Shown piece by piece: positions 18,563-30,046 of a DNA stretch of 64,000 nucleotides; the first letter of the stretch is position 1; each line of letters begins with the position of its first letter. The translations under genes and the position numbers were made by a program. Under the pieces are notes generated by a model. The model was not told the DNA's origin. It searched no databases and saw only the letters and a list, made by a program, of their open reading frames with translations. The DNA comes from Lentzea pudingi (GTDB lineage Bacteria; Actinomycetota; Actinomycetes; Mycobacteriales; Pseudonocardiaceae), in the NCBI RefSeq assembly GCF_014646255.1, contig NZ_BMNC01000002.1, positions 310,001-374,000 on the forward strand, in the 5' to 3' direction.

Positions 18563-18587
18563 GAGAACTCCCCCTGGTGAAAACGAC

Positions 18588-18622
18588 CCGGCCTCCGGCA
18601 CCACGCGGGTGCCGGAGGCCGG
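18588..18622 (-). terminator. terminator of leuB
   Basis: Perfect 15-bp stem (18588-18602 and 18608-18622, loop ACGCG) beginning 19 nt after the leuB stop. It also precedes the next gene on the same strand, so that gene probably has its own promoter or depends on readthrough. Confidence 0.8.
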
Positions 18623-18641
18623 AGAAGCCGAACGAGGAACG

Positions 18642-19679
18642 TCAGCCCGTGCGCACGTTCGACGACACGAGAGCCGCGAGCCTGTCACCGATCGCGTAGG
18701 TCGCGCCCGGCGACTGGTGATCGCGCGTCGCCAGGTCGAACGCCACGGAGGCCTCGATCCGGCGTGCCGACTCGTGCTCACCGAGGTGGTCGAGCAGCAG
18801 CGCGACCGACAGCACGGCGGCCGTCGGGTCCGCGATGCCCTGGCCCGCGATGTCCGGCGCCGAACCGTGCACCGGCTCGAACATCGACGGGTTGCGACGC
18901 GTGACGTCCATGTTCCCCGACGCGGCCAGGCCGATGCCACCCGTGACGGCGGCGGCGAGGTCGGTCAGGATGTCGCCGAACAGGTTGTCGGTGACGATCA
19001 CGTCGTAGCGGCCCGGGTCGGTGACCATGTGAATGGTCGCCGCGTCCACGTGCTGGTAGGCAACGGTGACGTCCGGGTGCTGCAGCGAGACCTCCTCCAC
19101 GACGCGCGACCACAACGAGCCGGCGTGCGTGAGGACGTTCGTCTTGTGCACCAGCGTCAGGTGCCGGCGCTGACGGTTCGCGGCACGCGCGAAGGCGTCC
19201 CTGACCACGCGCTCGACGCCGAACGAGGTGTTCAGCGAGACCTCGGTGGCGATCTCGTGCGGCGTGTCCTTGCGGAGCAGGCCGCCGTTGCCCGCGTACG
19301 GGCCCTCGGTGCCCTCGCGCACCACCACCATGTCGATCTCCGGCGGGTCCGCGAGCGGGCTGCGGACACCGGGGTAGAGACGAGCCGGGCGGAGGTTCAC
19401 GTGGTGGTCGAGTTCGAAGCGGAGCCTGAGCAACAGGCCTCGCTCCAGGATTCCGCTCGGCACCGACGGGTCGCCGACCGCGCCGAGCAGGATCGCGTCG
19501 TGCTGGCGAAGCTCACCGAGCACCGACTCGGGCAACAACTCTCCCGTGGCGTGCCAGCGCGCCGCGCCGAGGTCGTAACGAGTGATCTCGGCCGCCGGAA
19601 CGACCTCACCGAGAACCTTCAGGGCCTCAGCGATGACCTCGGGCCCGATCCCGTCTCCTGGGATCACTGCGAGCCGCAT
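18642..19679 (-). CDS. leuB: 3-isopropylmalate dehydrogenase
   Basis: LeuB oxidatively decarboxylates 3-isopropylmalate (and 3-methylmalate from the citramalate route) using NAD+. The 345-residue product has [16 protein letters not shown] at the N terminus, [14 protein letters not shown], the metal site region [28 protein letters not shown] and [25 protein letters not shown] chose ATG 19679 over GTG 19685 because GGGAGG lies 7 nt before the ATG. It is monocistronic and flanked by strong hairpins. Confidence 0.96.
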   Translation of the reverse strand: MRLAVIPGDGIGPEVIAEALKVLGEVVPAAEITRYDLGAARWHATGELLPESVLGELRQHDAILLGAVGDPSVPSGILERGLLLRLRFELDHHVNLRPARLYPGVRSPLADPPEIDMVVVREGTEGPYAGNGGLLRKDTPHEIATEVSLNTSFGVERVVRDAFARAANRQRRHLTLVHKTNVLTHAGSLWSRVVEEVSLQHPDVTVAYQHVDAATIHMVTDPGRYDVIVTDNLFGDILTDLAAAVTGGIGLAASGNMDVTRRNPSMFEPVHGSAPDIAGQGIADPTAAVLSVALLLDHLGEHESARRIEASVAFDLATRDHQSPGATYAIGDRLAALVSSNVRTG

Positions 19680-19683
19680 CCAC

Positions 19684-19698
19684 ACACCTCCCAGGTGT
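19684..19698 (-). promoter_or_regulatory. hairpin covering the leuB ribosome site
   Basis: ACACCT-GGG-AGGTGT on the minus strand is a 6-bp perfect hairpin whose 3' arm contains the GGAGG of the leuB ribosome site. Pairing would hide the site, so translational control or coupling to a bound ligand or protein is possible. The stem is short; it could be chance. Confidence 0.35.
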
Positions 19699-19904
19699 CA
19701 GTCCCCAATTGGTGGGACTACTTTCCTTCGCGAAAGGCTACCGGCATGTCGGCCGCTCGCCGCATGCCGGACACCCCATCGGGGTGTTATCTCCCGTACT
19801 GCGGGACACCCACACGGCCCATATCCCACTTTCGAGTGTCACTCGACCGCAGGAACGGGGTCGCGTCAAGGGGTGACGGCAGGCAGTTCCGGGCCGTGAC
19901 GTGC

Positions 19905-19942
19905 CGAGAGGCCCGGTTCCAAACGAGGAACCGGGCCTCTCG
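19905..19942 (-). terminator. terminator of the subtilase gene
   Basis: Perfect 16-bp stem (19905-19920 and 19927-19942, 6-nt loop AAACGA), 13 nt after the protease stop. It separates the protease from leuB. The rest of 19699-19904 is non-coding, with a palindrome-like GTCCCCAATTGGTGGGAC at 19701-19718. Confidence 0.8.
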
Positions 19943-19955
19943 TGAAACATCCGAT

Positions 19956-22900
19956 CTAGTAGGCGCCCCGCCCACGGGACTTCACCAGGACGACCGACGC
20001 GCGGTCACCGTTGGCGTTGTGGTGGTTGAGCACCAGCAGGCCGTCGGACTTGTCGGCCTTCAGCGAGGCCTCGTTCTTGTTGACGACGAGCGCGGTACCC
20101 GGCTTCGCGAGGTAGGAAAGCGCCGCGTCGCCACCGCCCTGCGCCCACAGGCCCGGCTTGAGCGGGTCGTAGGACAGGTTGCGGTCGATCACGTCGACGA
20201 GCTTGTTCGCGTTGCCCGGCGCGGCGTAGTAACCGCCGACGCCCACGACGTACGAGAGGCGCGCCGTGTCCTTCGACGCGTCGATGCCCAGTGCGCTCAG
20301 CAGCACCGGCAGGACGACGACGTTGGTGTCCTGGACGTTCGCGTCGACGTCGCCGAACAGGCCGTTCACGCCCTGGATGTCGACGGTCTCGCCCGTCTTC
20401 AGGTCCACGGTGGACGCGACCAGCAGGTCGGTGTCGGTCAGGCGGGTCGCGAACACCTCGAAGTCCGCCGTGCCGTCACCGTTGGTGTCGATGTCGACGA
20501 ACGGGACGGTGTTCTTGCCCAGGTTGTACCAGTTGCCCCAGGTCGCGACACCGAACGCGAGCAGCGCCTCCTCGGGCTTGCCCTGCGCCTTCGCGAGCGG
20601 GGCCGTGGAGGCCGCGCCGACGTAGCGGAGGTCGCCGCCCTTGGCGGTCTCGTTGAGCGCGCAGTTCTCGGTGACGTTGCGCTTGCAGTCGCGCAGCTTC
20701 GGCGACTGGGCCTGCAGCTCGAGGACGCTGATCAGCGAGCGGTAGGCCTGCGAGCCCGTGCCCTGGTCGAGGCCCTTGCCGGACACGTTCAGGACGGCCT
20801 GCTCGTCGTTGCCCCGGAACTTGAGGCTGGACGCGGTCCTGATGTCCGCGACCGGCTTCGGCGCCGAGTAGACCGACAGGCGCAGCGGCACGGTGGCACC
20901 CGAGGTCGGCGTGAAGGTCACGCGACCGGAGGCGTCCGCGAGGAACTGGCGCGGCGTGTCGAGCTGGAGCGGCTCGACGGTCGAGTCGACCGTCTTGCGC
21001 AGCGCCTTCGGGTCGGTGATCTTCAGCGTCACCTTGACCTTCGCGACGCCGCGCGGGCTCAGCTTGACCTTGTCCTGCGAGAGCACGTAGCTCACGCCGG
21101 GGATGGTCGTGGCGGCGGTGTAGCCGACCTTGTACTCCACGGACTTCGTGGACTTGTTGACCAGCTTGATGGTCTTGGACTTCTCCAGGGCCTTCGAGAC
21201 CTCGACGACGCCGAAGTTCGCGCTGACGTAGCCGTTGTCCTCCTCGACGTACGCGAGGACCTGGTTGTCGAGCGCGGACTTGGCGTCCACGCGGCCGGTG
21301 CCGACCCGGTTGGGGGCGAAGGTCTTGCCGTTCTCCTTCACGTCCGCACCGGCGGTGTTCATGATCGAGGCCTTGACCTCCTCGAGCGTCCAGTCCGGGT
21401 GCGCCTCGCGGACCAGGGCGGCGATGCCGGCGACGTGCGGGGACGCCATCGAGGTGCCCGAGATCACCGAGCGGTCGTTGCCGGAACCGACGGCGGTCGA
21501 CGAGATCGTGTCACCGGGGGCCGCGACGTCCGGCTTGATGGACTGGCCGCGGGTGCCACGGCTGGTGAACGCGCTCGGGGTGTCCGAAATGGACTCGTCG
21601 TACGTCGCCGCGGAGGTGCGCAGGTCACCCGCGAGGCGGACGACCAGCGTGCCCGCGTCGAGCGCCGGGCGGATCGCCGCGGTGGCCGTGCCGGTGAACT
21701 GGAACATCGGGATGCCCGCGTTGCCGGCGATGCCCGCCGCGAAGTTCTCCAGGGTGGACGACAGGAGCACGCCCTGGCCGCCCGCCGCCTGCACGTTGTT
21801 CGCGCGGGCGGCCGAACCGCAACGGCGCGTGGCGTCGTTGTCGTCCCACTCCAGCCACACGAACTTGCCCGCGACGGCGGCGTCGGTGATCGGGAGGCAG
21901 CCGTCGGCGTTGCCCGCCTGGGTCACCTTCGCGACCGGCAGTTCCTTGTCGTAACCCAGGTAACCGGTGAAGTTCTGGCTGTACTGACCGGGCTTGACGC
22001 CCTGGCCCTTGACGTCCGCGCCGTCCCGCAGCACGAACGAGTCGCGCGTGGAGGCGACGGTCAGCGCCTCGGGCGTGTTGCCCGGCGAGCCGCCGATGTC
22101 GTAGAGGTCGCCGCCGTTGCCCGCGGAGAAGACCGGCATGACGCCGACCTTGTACAGCTTCTTCACGAAGAGGCTGTCGGGGTCGTCCGGGGCGCCGTAG
22201 TCGGAGCCGAGCGACAGGTTGACCACGTCGAGGTGGTCGGAGAAGTCGCCGTCACCGTCGGGGTCGAGCGACCAGTCGAGGGCCTGCGAGGTGACGTTGG
22301 TCGAGCCCGTGCAGCCGAAGACCTTCAGCGCGAAGATCTGGGCCTTCGGCGCGGTGCCGGGGCCGATCTTCATCGCGTTGAGCTTCGCGGCGTCGAGCTT
22401 CGCGTAGTCGCCCTTGAACGTGCTGCCGTCGGGGTTCTCACCGAAACCGGCCGTGGTGCCCGCGACGTGCGAGCCGTGGCCGTCGCAGTCGATGGGGTTG
22501 GGGTCCGGCTTCGGCGTGTTGATCGCCGGGTCGGTGCTCTCCCCGTCGTAGTCCTCGCCGACGAAGTCGTACCCGCCGACGACCTTGGCGGTCGGGAAGT
22601 TCGGGTCCTTCACGCGCGGGTCGACGGCCTTGAACGCCTCGACCGTGCCGGGGCCGCCGAAGTTCGCGTGCGTGTAGTCGACGCCGGTGTCGATGATGCC
22701 GACGCGCATGTCGTCGCCGAGCTTGCCGTACTGCTGCCAGACGTTGAGCGTCCTGGTGAGCTGGACGGCGTTCGAGTTCTGGCGCTTCTTCGGCACGACC
22801 GGGTAGACGGCGAGGACGTCCGGGCGCTGGGCCAGTTCGCGGACCTTCTGCGCGTCGGCCTTCACGACGACGCCGGGGACGCCGTTGGAGGTCCGGTAGA

Positions 22901-23249
22901 TCTCCTTGGTCCGCGTGTCGGCGCTCTTGAGCTGGCCGACGACCTGGTCCGCGGTGGCGGCGGTGTCGTTCTTGGCCTGCTTGGCGGCCTGCTTCGCGAC
23001 CTCTTTGCCCTGGCTCTTCTTCTCGTCGAACGCGTCGACGGCCGGCTTGCGGTCGAGCGCGACGAACGCGGTGACCGTGCCCGTGGCGTTCAGCCTGGGA
23101 GAAACCTTGAGGTGCAACGCTTTCGCGTCCAGCCCCTGTGCACCCTTGACCGGCTGCGCGAGCGGTTCGCTCTGCGCCTGTGCGGTGGCGGGTGCGATCA
23201 GCAGTGTGGTGATGGCAGAGAACACCACCAGACTCGATCGTCTCTTCAC
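19956..23249 (-). CDS. secreted S8 family serine peptidase (subtilase)
   Basis: A 1097-residue secreted subtilisin-like protease. It has a Sec signal peptide (1-25, cleavage near AQAQ) and an inhibitor-I9-like propeptide region to about 150. The catalytic triad is Asp187 (VGIIDTGVDYTH), His258 (CDGHGSHVAGTTAG) and Ser600 (ISGTSMASPHVAG). A PA-type insertion sits between His and Ser (about 385-520). After the catalytic domain come beta-rich Ig/Fn-like regions (about 650-1097). The start is GTG 23249. It would degrade external proteins. It has its own terminator and no partner genes; serA lies upstream on the same strand behind a separate terminator. Confidence 0.95.
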   Translation of the reverse strand: MKRRSSLVVFSAITTLLIAPATAQAQSEPLAQPVKGAQGLDAKALHLKVSPRLNATGTVTAFVALDRKPAVDAFDEKKSQGKEVAKQAAKQAKNDTAATADQVVGQLKSADTRTKEIYRTSNGVPGVVVKADAQKVRELAQRPDVLAVYPVVPKKRQNSNAVQLTRTLNVWQQYGKLGDDMRVGIIDTGVDYTHANFGGPGTVEAFKAVDPRVKDPNFPTAKVVGGYDFVGEDYDGESTDPAINTPKPDPNPIDCDGHGSHVAGTTAGFGENPDGSTFKGDYAKLDAAKLNAMKIGPGTAPKAQIFALKVFGCTGSTNVTSQALDWSLDPDGDGDFSDHLDVVNLSLGSDYGAPDDPDSLFVKKLYKVGVMPVFSAGNGGDLYDIGGSPGNTPEALTVASTRDSFVLRDGADVKGQGVKPGQYSQNFTGYLGYDKELPVAKVTQAGNADGCLPITDAAVAGKFVWLEWDDNDATRRCGSAARANNVQAAGGQGVLLSSTLENFAAGIAGNAGIPMFQFTGTATAAIRPALDAGTLVVRLAGDLRTSAATYDESISDTPSAFTSRGTRGQSIKPDVAAPGDTISSTAVGSGNDRSVISGTSMASPHVAGIAALVREAHPDWTLEEVKASIMNTAGADVKENGKTFAPNRVGTGRVDAKSALDNQVLAYVEEDNGYVSANFGVVEVSKALEKSKTIKLVNKSTKSVEYKVGYTAATTIPGVSYVLSQDKVKLSPRGVAKVKVTLKITDPKALRKTVDSTVEPLQLDTPRQFLADASGRVTFTPTSGATVPLRLSVYSAPKPVADIRTASSLKFRGNDEQAVLNVSGKGLDQGTGSQAYRSLISVLELQAQSPKLRDCKRNVTENCALNETAKGGDLRYVGAASTAPLAKAQGKPEEALLAFGVATWGNWYNLGKNTVPFVDIDTNGDGTADFEVFATRLTDTDLLVASTVDLKTGETVDIQGVNGLFGDVDANVQDTNVVVLPVLLSALGIDASKDTARLSYVVGVGGYYAAPGNANKLVDVIDRNLSYDPLKPGLWAQGGGDAALSYLAKPGTALVVNKNEASLKADKSDGLLVLNHHNANGDRASVVLVKSRGRGAY

Positions 23250-23432
23250 AACGTTGCCCCAACCGAGGTGTGTGCCTTCGACCCGAGTGAAAACAGTGCC
23301 GTGCCCTCACAGCACCGGGTCAACCTCGTGGGGACGCTAATCGCTGATCGTGTCTCTGCGACTGCCCCGAAAGTATGAATGTGGTCTACAGATAGTTGCC
23401 TGTTACGACTTCGTTGTGAAGAACGACAGACA

Positions 23433-23463
23433 CGGGAAGGGGACTTTGCGCGTCCCCTTCCCG
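23433..23463 (-). terminator. terminator of serA
   Basis: CGGGAAGGGGAC (23433-23444) pairs with GTCCCCTTCCCG (23452-23463), a perfect 12-bp stem with a 7-nt loop. It starts 10 nt after the serA stop. Confidence 0.8.
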
Positions 23464-23473
23464 TTTGTCGTGA

Positions 23474-25069
23474 CTATCCGAAGTCGACGGAACGAACGGT
23501 GCGCGCGCCGACGGCGGCACCGATCGGGTCGAGCACCTGCGTGTCGACCGGGCGGTCGACGCGCAGCACCATCACCGCGTCGTCGCCGGTCTGGCTGATC
23601 TGCGCGGCCTCGATGTTCACGCCGGCCTCGCCGAGCAGCGTGCCGACCGTGCCCATGACACCGGGACGGTCCGGGTACTCCAGCAGCAGCACGGTGCCTT
23701 CGGCGCGGAGGTCGAAGTTGCGGCCGTTGATGTTCACCAGCTTCTCGACCTGCGCGATGCCGCTGACGGTGCCGGACACGGAGTTGGTCGTGCCGTCCGC
23801 CTGCACGGCCCTGACCGTGACGAGGCTGCGGTGGTTCGGGCTCTCGGGCTCCTTGACGAGCTCGACGCTCACGCCCAGGTCGGCCGCGAGGCTCGGCGCG
23901 TTCACGAACGTCACCTGCGACTCGACGACCTTGGAGAACACCCCGCGCAGCGCGGCGAGCGGCAGGATCGCGACGTCCTCATTGGACAGTTCGCCGCGGA
24001 CCTCGACGGTGACGCTGGTCGGGGCCTTGGGCGCGAGTGCACTGAGGACGGTGCCGAGCTTCTGCACCAGCGGCAGGTACGGGCGGACCTCTTCGCCGAC
24101 AGCGCCACCCTGGACGTTGACGGCGTCCGGCACGAACTCGCCGGCGAGCGCGAGGATGGTGCTCTTCGCGACGTCGGTGCCCGCGCGGTCCTGAGCCTCG
24201 GCCGTGGACGCGCCGAGGTGCGGCGTGACGACGATGCCCGGCACGTTGAACAGCGGGCTCTCGGTCGTGGGCTCGGTCGAGAAGACGTCGATGCCGGCGC
24301 CGCCGACCTGGCCCTCCTTCACGGCCTCCGCGAGGGCCTCCTCGTCGATGAGGCCACCGCGGGCCGCGTTGACGATGATGACGCCGCGCTTGGCCTTCGC
24401 CAGCTGCTCCGCGCCGATGAGACCCTTGGTCTCCGGCGTCTTCGGCAGGTGGATGCTGATCGCGTCGGCGCGCTCCAGCAGCTCTTCGAGCGTCACGAGC
24501 TCGATGCCGAGCTGGGCGGCGCGCGCGGCGGACACGTACGGGTCGTAGGCGATGAGCTCGACGCCGAACGCGGCGATGCGCTGCGCGAACAGCTGCCCGA
24601 TCTTGCCGAGGCCGACGACGCCGACGGTCTTGCCGTTCAGCTCGACGCCGTTGAACTTGGAGCGCTTCCACTCGTGGTTCTGCAGCGTCTCGTGCGCGGC
24701 CGGGATCTGGCGCGCGACGGAGAGGAGGAGGGCCACGGCGTGCTCGGCGGCACTGACGATGTTGGACGTCGGGGCGTTGACGACCATCACGCCGTTCTGC
24801 GTGGCGGCCGGGACCTCGACGTTGTCCAGGCCGACACCCGCGCGCGCCACGACCTTGAGCTTGCGCGTGGCCGCGAAGACCTCGGCGTTCACCTGGGTGG
24901 CGGAACGGACGAGCAGCGCGTCCGCGTCCTGGACGGCTTCGAGGAGTGCGGCGCGGTCGGTGCCGTCTACGTGGCGCACCTCGACGCCGTCGCCGAGAGC
25001 GTCCAGAACGGACGGCGCGAGCTTCTCGGCGATGAGGACAACAGGTCGGCTCGTGTTGCTCACGGACAT
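23474..25069 (-). CDS. serA: D-3-phosphoglycerate dehydrogenase
   Basis: SerA oxidises 3-phosphoglycerate to 3-phosphohydroxypyruvate, the first step of serine synthesis. The product is 531 residues, the long actinobacterial form. It has the NAD-binding motif VGLGKIGQLFAQRIAAFG, a dehydrogenase active-site region ending TPHLGASTAEAQDRAGTDVA, an intervening ASB domain and a C-terminal ACT domain (LLEYPDRPGVMGTVGTLLGEAGVNIEAAQISQ) that senses serine. ATG 25069 is used. A GTG two codons later (25063) has better spacing from GGGAG and matches the mycobacterial start, so it may be the true one. Confidence 0.96.
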   Translation of the reverse strand: MSVSNTSRPVVLIAEKLAPSVLDALGDGVEVRHVDGTDRAALLEAVQDADALLVRSATQVNAEVFAATRKLKVVARAGVGLDNVEVPAATQNGVMVVNAPTSNIVSAAEHAVALLLSVARQIPAAHETLQNHEWKRSKFNGVELNGKTVGVVGLGKIGQLFAQRIAAFGVELIAYDPYVSAARAAQLGIELVTLEELLERADAISIHLPKTPETKGLIGAEQLAKAKRGVIIVNAARGGLIDEEALAEAVKEGQVGGAGIDVFSTEPTTESPLFNVPGIVVTPHLGASTAEAQDRAGTDVAKSTILALAGEFVPDAVNVQGGAVGEEVRPYLPLVQKLGTVLSALAPKAPTSVTVEVRGELSNEDVAILPLAALRGVFSKVVESQVTFVNAPSLAADLGVSVELVKEPESPNHRSLVTVRAVQADGTTNSVSGTVSGIAQVEKLVNINGRNFDLRAEGTVLLLEYPDRPGVMGTVGTLLGEAGVNIEAAQISQTGDDAVMVLRVDRPVDTQVLDPIGAAVGARTVRSVDFG

Positions 25070-25342
25070 CGCTCCCAGGAAGGGTCGGATCGTGGGGCGC
25101 GGGCGTGGTCGGGGGCGGCTGGCCCGCGCCGACCGGAGCACCGCAATGTGTCCGGACTGTTAACGAGCATAGACAGGGGGCTTGCGTGGGGATTCCGCCG
25201 GGTGGCTCAGGTCACTGCCCGCGTCTTGGAGTATGGGATGGGAGGGGGTGGACGTGGCGTTCACTCGTTGGGGTGACGTCCGGGGGGTGGGAAATGGTTT
25301 GGGCTGGGTGGAGGCGGGGGTCGACCTGAGGGCGGACGGTTG

Positions 25343-25717
25343 CGTTCCAGCGGGGTTGGTCGCGTCCCAGGGTTTTGGTCGCCTTGCGAGGGTGGTCCCG
25401 CGGGTCATGACGGATCAAGGGCTAGCGATTGGGGCTTGACCTTGAGCCTCTGGCGGGATGCGTAGACGGCCGGAAAAAGGCCGGGCTGAAAAGCGCCCGG
25501 CCGTGCCCGTGAGGGTGGCATCCCGCCCCCTCAAGGTAAAGCCCCAATCGCCCTTCACTGGGCCCACCGCAACCCATCGAGGACCAGGTTCACACGGCTC
25601 GCTTCGCATCGCCACGCCAGGACTCGTAGGTGGGCGGTTTGCATTGCTGGCTGACCGGTTGGCACCGCGCGCCGGACCTGGTCCGAGGTTGGCCTGCGTT
25701 GGCGAGTGCGGTTGGGG
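25343..25717 (-). repeat. dispersed repeat element, copy B
   Basis: The second copy of the repeat described at 14220-14691, here on the minus strand. The hairpin core spans 25425-25551 (arms GCGATTGGGGCTT at 25425-25437 and its complement at 25539-25551), with the same inner terminator and alternative stem and one extra base. The flanking blocks (CGCTTCGCATCGCCACGCCA; GCGGGTCATGACGGATCAAG) are shared, but only about one 53-bp unit of the tandem part remains. It lies about 270 nt upstream of serA in the same orientation and close to the P-loop kinase gene on the other strand. Within 25142-25772 I see no other feature. Confidence 0.85.
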
Positions 25718-25772
25718 TGCGCCTGCCGAAATGTGGTCGCGCTGGTCGGGCGAACGCCCCCATGCTTCGCCG

Positions 25773-26339
25773 ATGCCGCTGGTGTGGGTGACCGGTGTGT
25801 CCGGAGCCGGTAAGTCGACGGTCTGCGAGCTGCTGAAGAAGCGCGGAGAGGTGGCGGTCGACACCGACTGGGAGGGCTACAACCACTGGGTCGACCGGGA
25901 AAGTGGAGAGGTCGTCGTCGACCCTCCGGACCCGGTGCCCGCCGGGTGGCTCGACCGGTACGGCTGGCTGATCAGCCGGGAGCGGGTGGCGGAGCTGGCA
26001 CTTCGCTCGCAGAACCGGGAGGTCTACCTGTTCGGTGGTGTGGAGAACGAGGACGAGGTCCGCGATCTGTTCGACCTGGTGGTGTGCCTGGTGATCGACG
26101 ACGAGACCCTGAAGGAGCGGCTGGCGACGCGGACGGGCAACTCGTTCGGGAAGCATCCTGAGGAGTTGGCGGCCTCGTTGTGGCACAACGAGCGGATCGA
26201 GGCTCGGTATCGGGAGGTCGGTGCCGTGGTCGTGGACGGGACCCTGCCGTTGGAGCAGGTCGTCTACGCGGTCACCAGGGCTCGTCGAACTCCCCGTCCT
26301 TCGCGCCCAGGACGAACGCGTCCCACTCCGCCATCGTGA
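25773..26339 (+). CDS. P-loop kinase-like protein
   Basis: A 188-residue P-loop NTPase starting at ATG 25773. The Walker A is WVTGVSGAGKSTVCELLKKRG and the Asp following the first strand pair is in VAVDTDWEGYNHW. A second strand, DLFDLVVCLVIDDETLKERLATRTGNSFGKHPEEL, resembles the LID region of shikimate or gluconate kinases and AAA-type small kinases. The substrate is unknown. Longer versions of the frame run through repeat copy B and are rejected. The last 68 nt overlap the convergent DUF397 gene. Confidence 0.85.
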   Translation: MPLVWVTGVSGAGKSTVCELLKKRGEVAVDTDWEGYNHWVDRESGEVVVDPPDPVPAGWLDRYGWLISRERVAELALRSQNREVYLFGGVENEDEVRDLFDLVVCLVIDDETLKERLATRTGNSFGKHPEELAASLWHNERIEARYREVGAVVVDGTLPLEQVVYAVTRARRTPRPSRPGRTRPTPPS

Positions 26340-26535
26340 ACGTGAGGACTGGTTCGAGCTGCTTGGAGTTGCGCATTGCGACGTACGTGGCGCCGTCGGT
26401 GTGTTCGATGAAGGCGATTTCGACGTGGCCGTCTTCCGGTTCGGGCTCTGGCGGGCGCTTCCACTCGGCGTTGCGGAGGTCCAGCTTGCCGCGTACGTGG
26501 GCCTTGTCGTCGTAGATCGGCGCGCTATCCGTCAT
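26272..26535 (-). CDS. DUF397 domain protein
   Basis: An 87-residue protein with the DUF397 C-terminal pattern (TYVAMRNSKQLEPVLTFTMAEWDAFVLGAKDGEFDEPW). These proteins are nearly confined to filamentous actinobacteria. They are usually encoded beside an XRE-family regulator (Scr1/BldB-like pairs) and act as antitoxin- or partner-like modulators. No XRE gene is adjacent here, so it is an orphan. ATG 26535 (MTDSAPIYDD) is preferred over an upstream in-frame start that lacks homologous sequence. Confidence 0.85.
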   Translation of the reverse strand: MTDSAPIYDDKAHVRGKLDLRNAEWKRPPEPEPEDGHVEIAFIEHTDGATYVAMRNSKQLEPVLTFTMAEWDAFVLGAKDGEFDEPW

Positions 26536-26571
26536 GCGGAAGAAGTTAGCGGATGGATGCGAACGAAAAGT

Positions 26572-26612
26572 GGAAGGCCCGCGGAGCGTCACACGCGCTC
26601 CACGGGCCTTCC
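26572..26612 (-). terminator. terminator of ilvBNC
   Basis: GGAAGGCCCG (26572-26581) pairs with CGGGCCTTCC (26603-26612), and the interior GGAGCG pairs with CGCTCC. It lies 25 nt after the ilvC stop. Confidence 0.8.
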
Positions 26613-26637
26613 TTGGAGAAAGCCGTGATGCAGAAGG

Positions 26638-28179
<1,542 letters not shown>

Positions 28180-28180
<1 letters not shown>

Positions 28181-30012
28181 CACAGGTCCTCATCGAACAG
28201 GGGGCGGATGCCGCGGGCGGCCATGATCTCGGAGTTGCCGGTGCCCGCCGCGACCATCGGCCACACCTGGGCGTCCTTGCCGACGACGAAGTCGACCACG
28301 ACCGGGCGGTCGTTGATCTCCAACGCCTTTCCGATCACCTCGTCCACCTCCTCGCGCGACTCGGCGCGCAGGCCCGCACATCCGAGGGCTTCCGCCAGGA
28401 GCTTGAAGTCTGGGATGCGGTGCTTGTGCGTCCCCAGATCCGTGTTGGAGTACCGCTCGCCGTAGAACAGCGTCTGCCACTGGCGGACCATGCCCAGGTT
28501 GCCGTTGTTGATCACGGCGATCTTCACCGGCAGGCCCTCGATGGCGCAGGTGGCGAGCTCCTGGTTGGTCATCTGGAAGCAGCCGTCGCCGTCGATGGCC
28601 CACACCGTGGTGCCCGGCACACCGGCCTTGATGCCCATCGCGGCGGGAACGGCGAAGCCCATCGTGCCGAGACCGCCGGAGTTGATCCACGTGCGCGGGT
28701 GCTCGTACTTCACGAACTGCGCGGCCCACATCTGGTGCTGGCCGACGCCCGCGGTGTAGATCGTGTCGGCCGGCGAGAGGGCACCGATGCGCTCGATGAC
28801 GTACTGCGGGGACAGCGTGCCGTCCTCGGGCCAGTCGTAGCCCAGCGGGAACGTCTCGCGCAGCGACTTCAGCGTCGTCCACCACGGGGAGAGGTCGACG
28901 GCCTTCGCCGTCTCGCGCTCGGTGCGGACGGCGTCGATCAGCTCGGTGATGATCTCCTTGCAGTCGCCCACGATCGGGACGTCCGCGCGGCGGTTCTTGG
29001 AGATCTCGGCCGGGTCGATGTCGGCGTGGATGATCTGCGCGTCGGGGGCGAACGAGCCGAGCTGGCCGGTGACGCGGTCGTCGAACCGGGCACCCAGCGC
29101 GATCAGCAGGTCCGACTTCTGCATCGCCGCGACGGCCGCGACGGTGCCGTGCATGCCGGGCATGCCCAGGTGCTGGTCGTGAGAGTCGGGGAACGCGCCG
29201 CGCGCCATCAGCGTCGTGACGACCGGGATGCCGGTGTCCTCCGCCAGGCGCAGCAGTTCGGCGTTCGCGTCCGCCTTGATGACGCCGCCACCCACGTAGA
29301 GAACGGGCTTGCGGGCGTTGACGATCAGCTTGGCGGCTTCGCGCACCTGCTTGCCGTGCGGCCGGGTCGTCGGCCGGTAACCGGGCAGGCGCATCTCGGG
29401 CGGCCACGAGAAGCTGGTCTGCTCCTGCAGCACGTCCTTCGGGATGTCGACGAGGACCGGGCCGGGTCGGCCGGTCGCCGCGATGTGGAACGCCTCCGCG
29501 ATCGCCCGCGGGATGTCCGCCGGGTCGGTCACGAGGACGTTGTGCTTGGTGATCGGCATCGTGATGCCGCAGATGTCCGCCTCCTGGAAGGCGTCCGTGC
29601 CGATCAGCGGCCGCGACTGCTGGCCGGTGATCGCGACGATGGGCACGGAGTCCATGTTCGCGTCCGCGATCGGGGTGACGAGGTTGGTCGCACCCGGACC
29701 CGAGGTCGCCATGCAGACCCCGACCTTGCCGGTGGCCTGCGCGTACCCGGTCGCCGCGTGTCCCGCGCCCTGCTCGTGGCGGACGAGGATGTGCCGGACC
29801 TTCGTGGAGTCCAGCAGCGGGTCGTACGCGGGAAGGATCGTCCCGCCCGGAATGCCGAACACCACTTCACACCCGACCGCCTCGAGCGAGCGGACGAGGG
29901 ACTGCGCCCCGGTCACTCGGATCGGCGCGCCAGTGGGCGGAGCCGGTTTGGGCCGCGGACCTGGACGTGGCGACGAGGGCTCGGAAGCCTGTCGCGATGG
30001 TGCGCTGGTCAT
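28180..30012 (-). CDS. ilvB: acetolactate synthase catalytic subunit
   Basis: A ThDP-dependent enzyme making acetolactate or acetohydroxybutyrate from pyruvate. The product is 610 residues with a Pro/Ser-rich N-terminal extension of about 30. The catalytic Glu lies in [17 protein letters not shown], the FAD-binding region includes [12 protein letters not shown], and the ThDP/Mg motif is [32 protein letters not shown] 30012 ([11 protein letters not shown]) is preceded by GAGG; the longer in-frame version would enter the attenuator terminator region. It is first in ilvBNC, downstream of a Leu/Val leader peptide. Confidence 0.97.
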
Positions 30013-30046
30013 TGGTTCGCCTCGTGGGTATCGGGGTCCGGACACG

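Noticed and set aside
18525..23378. Very long plus-strand open frame (over 1600 codons) opposite leuB and the subtilase
   Set aside because: It is the antisense shadow of two clear genes. Its predicted protein is Arg/Val/Asp-rich without domains, as expected from reading GC-rich codons backwards.
25458..25772. N-terminal extension of the P-loop kinase gene through repeat copy B
   Set aside because: The extension encodes repeat-derived Pro/Arg text; the kinase fold begins at ATG 25773.
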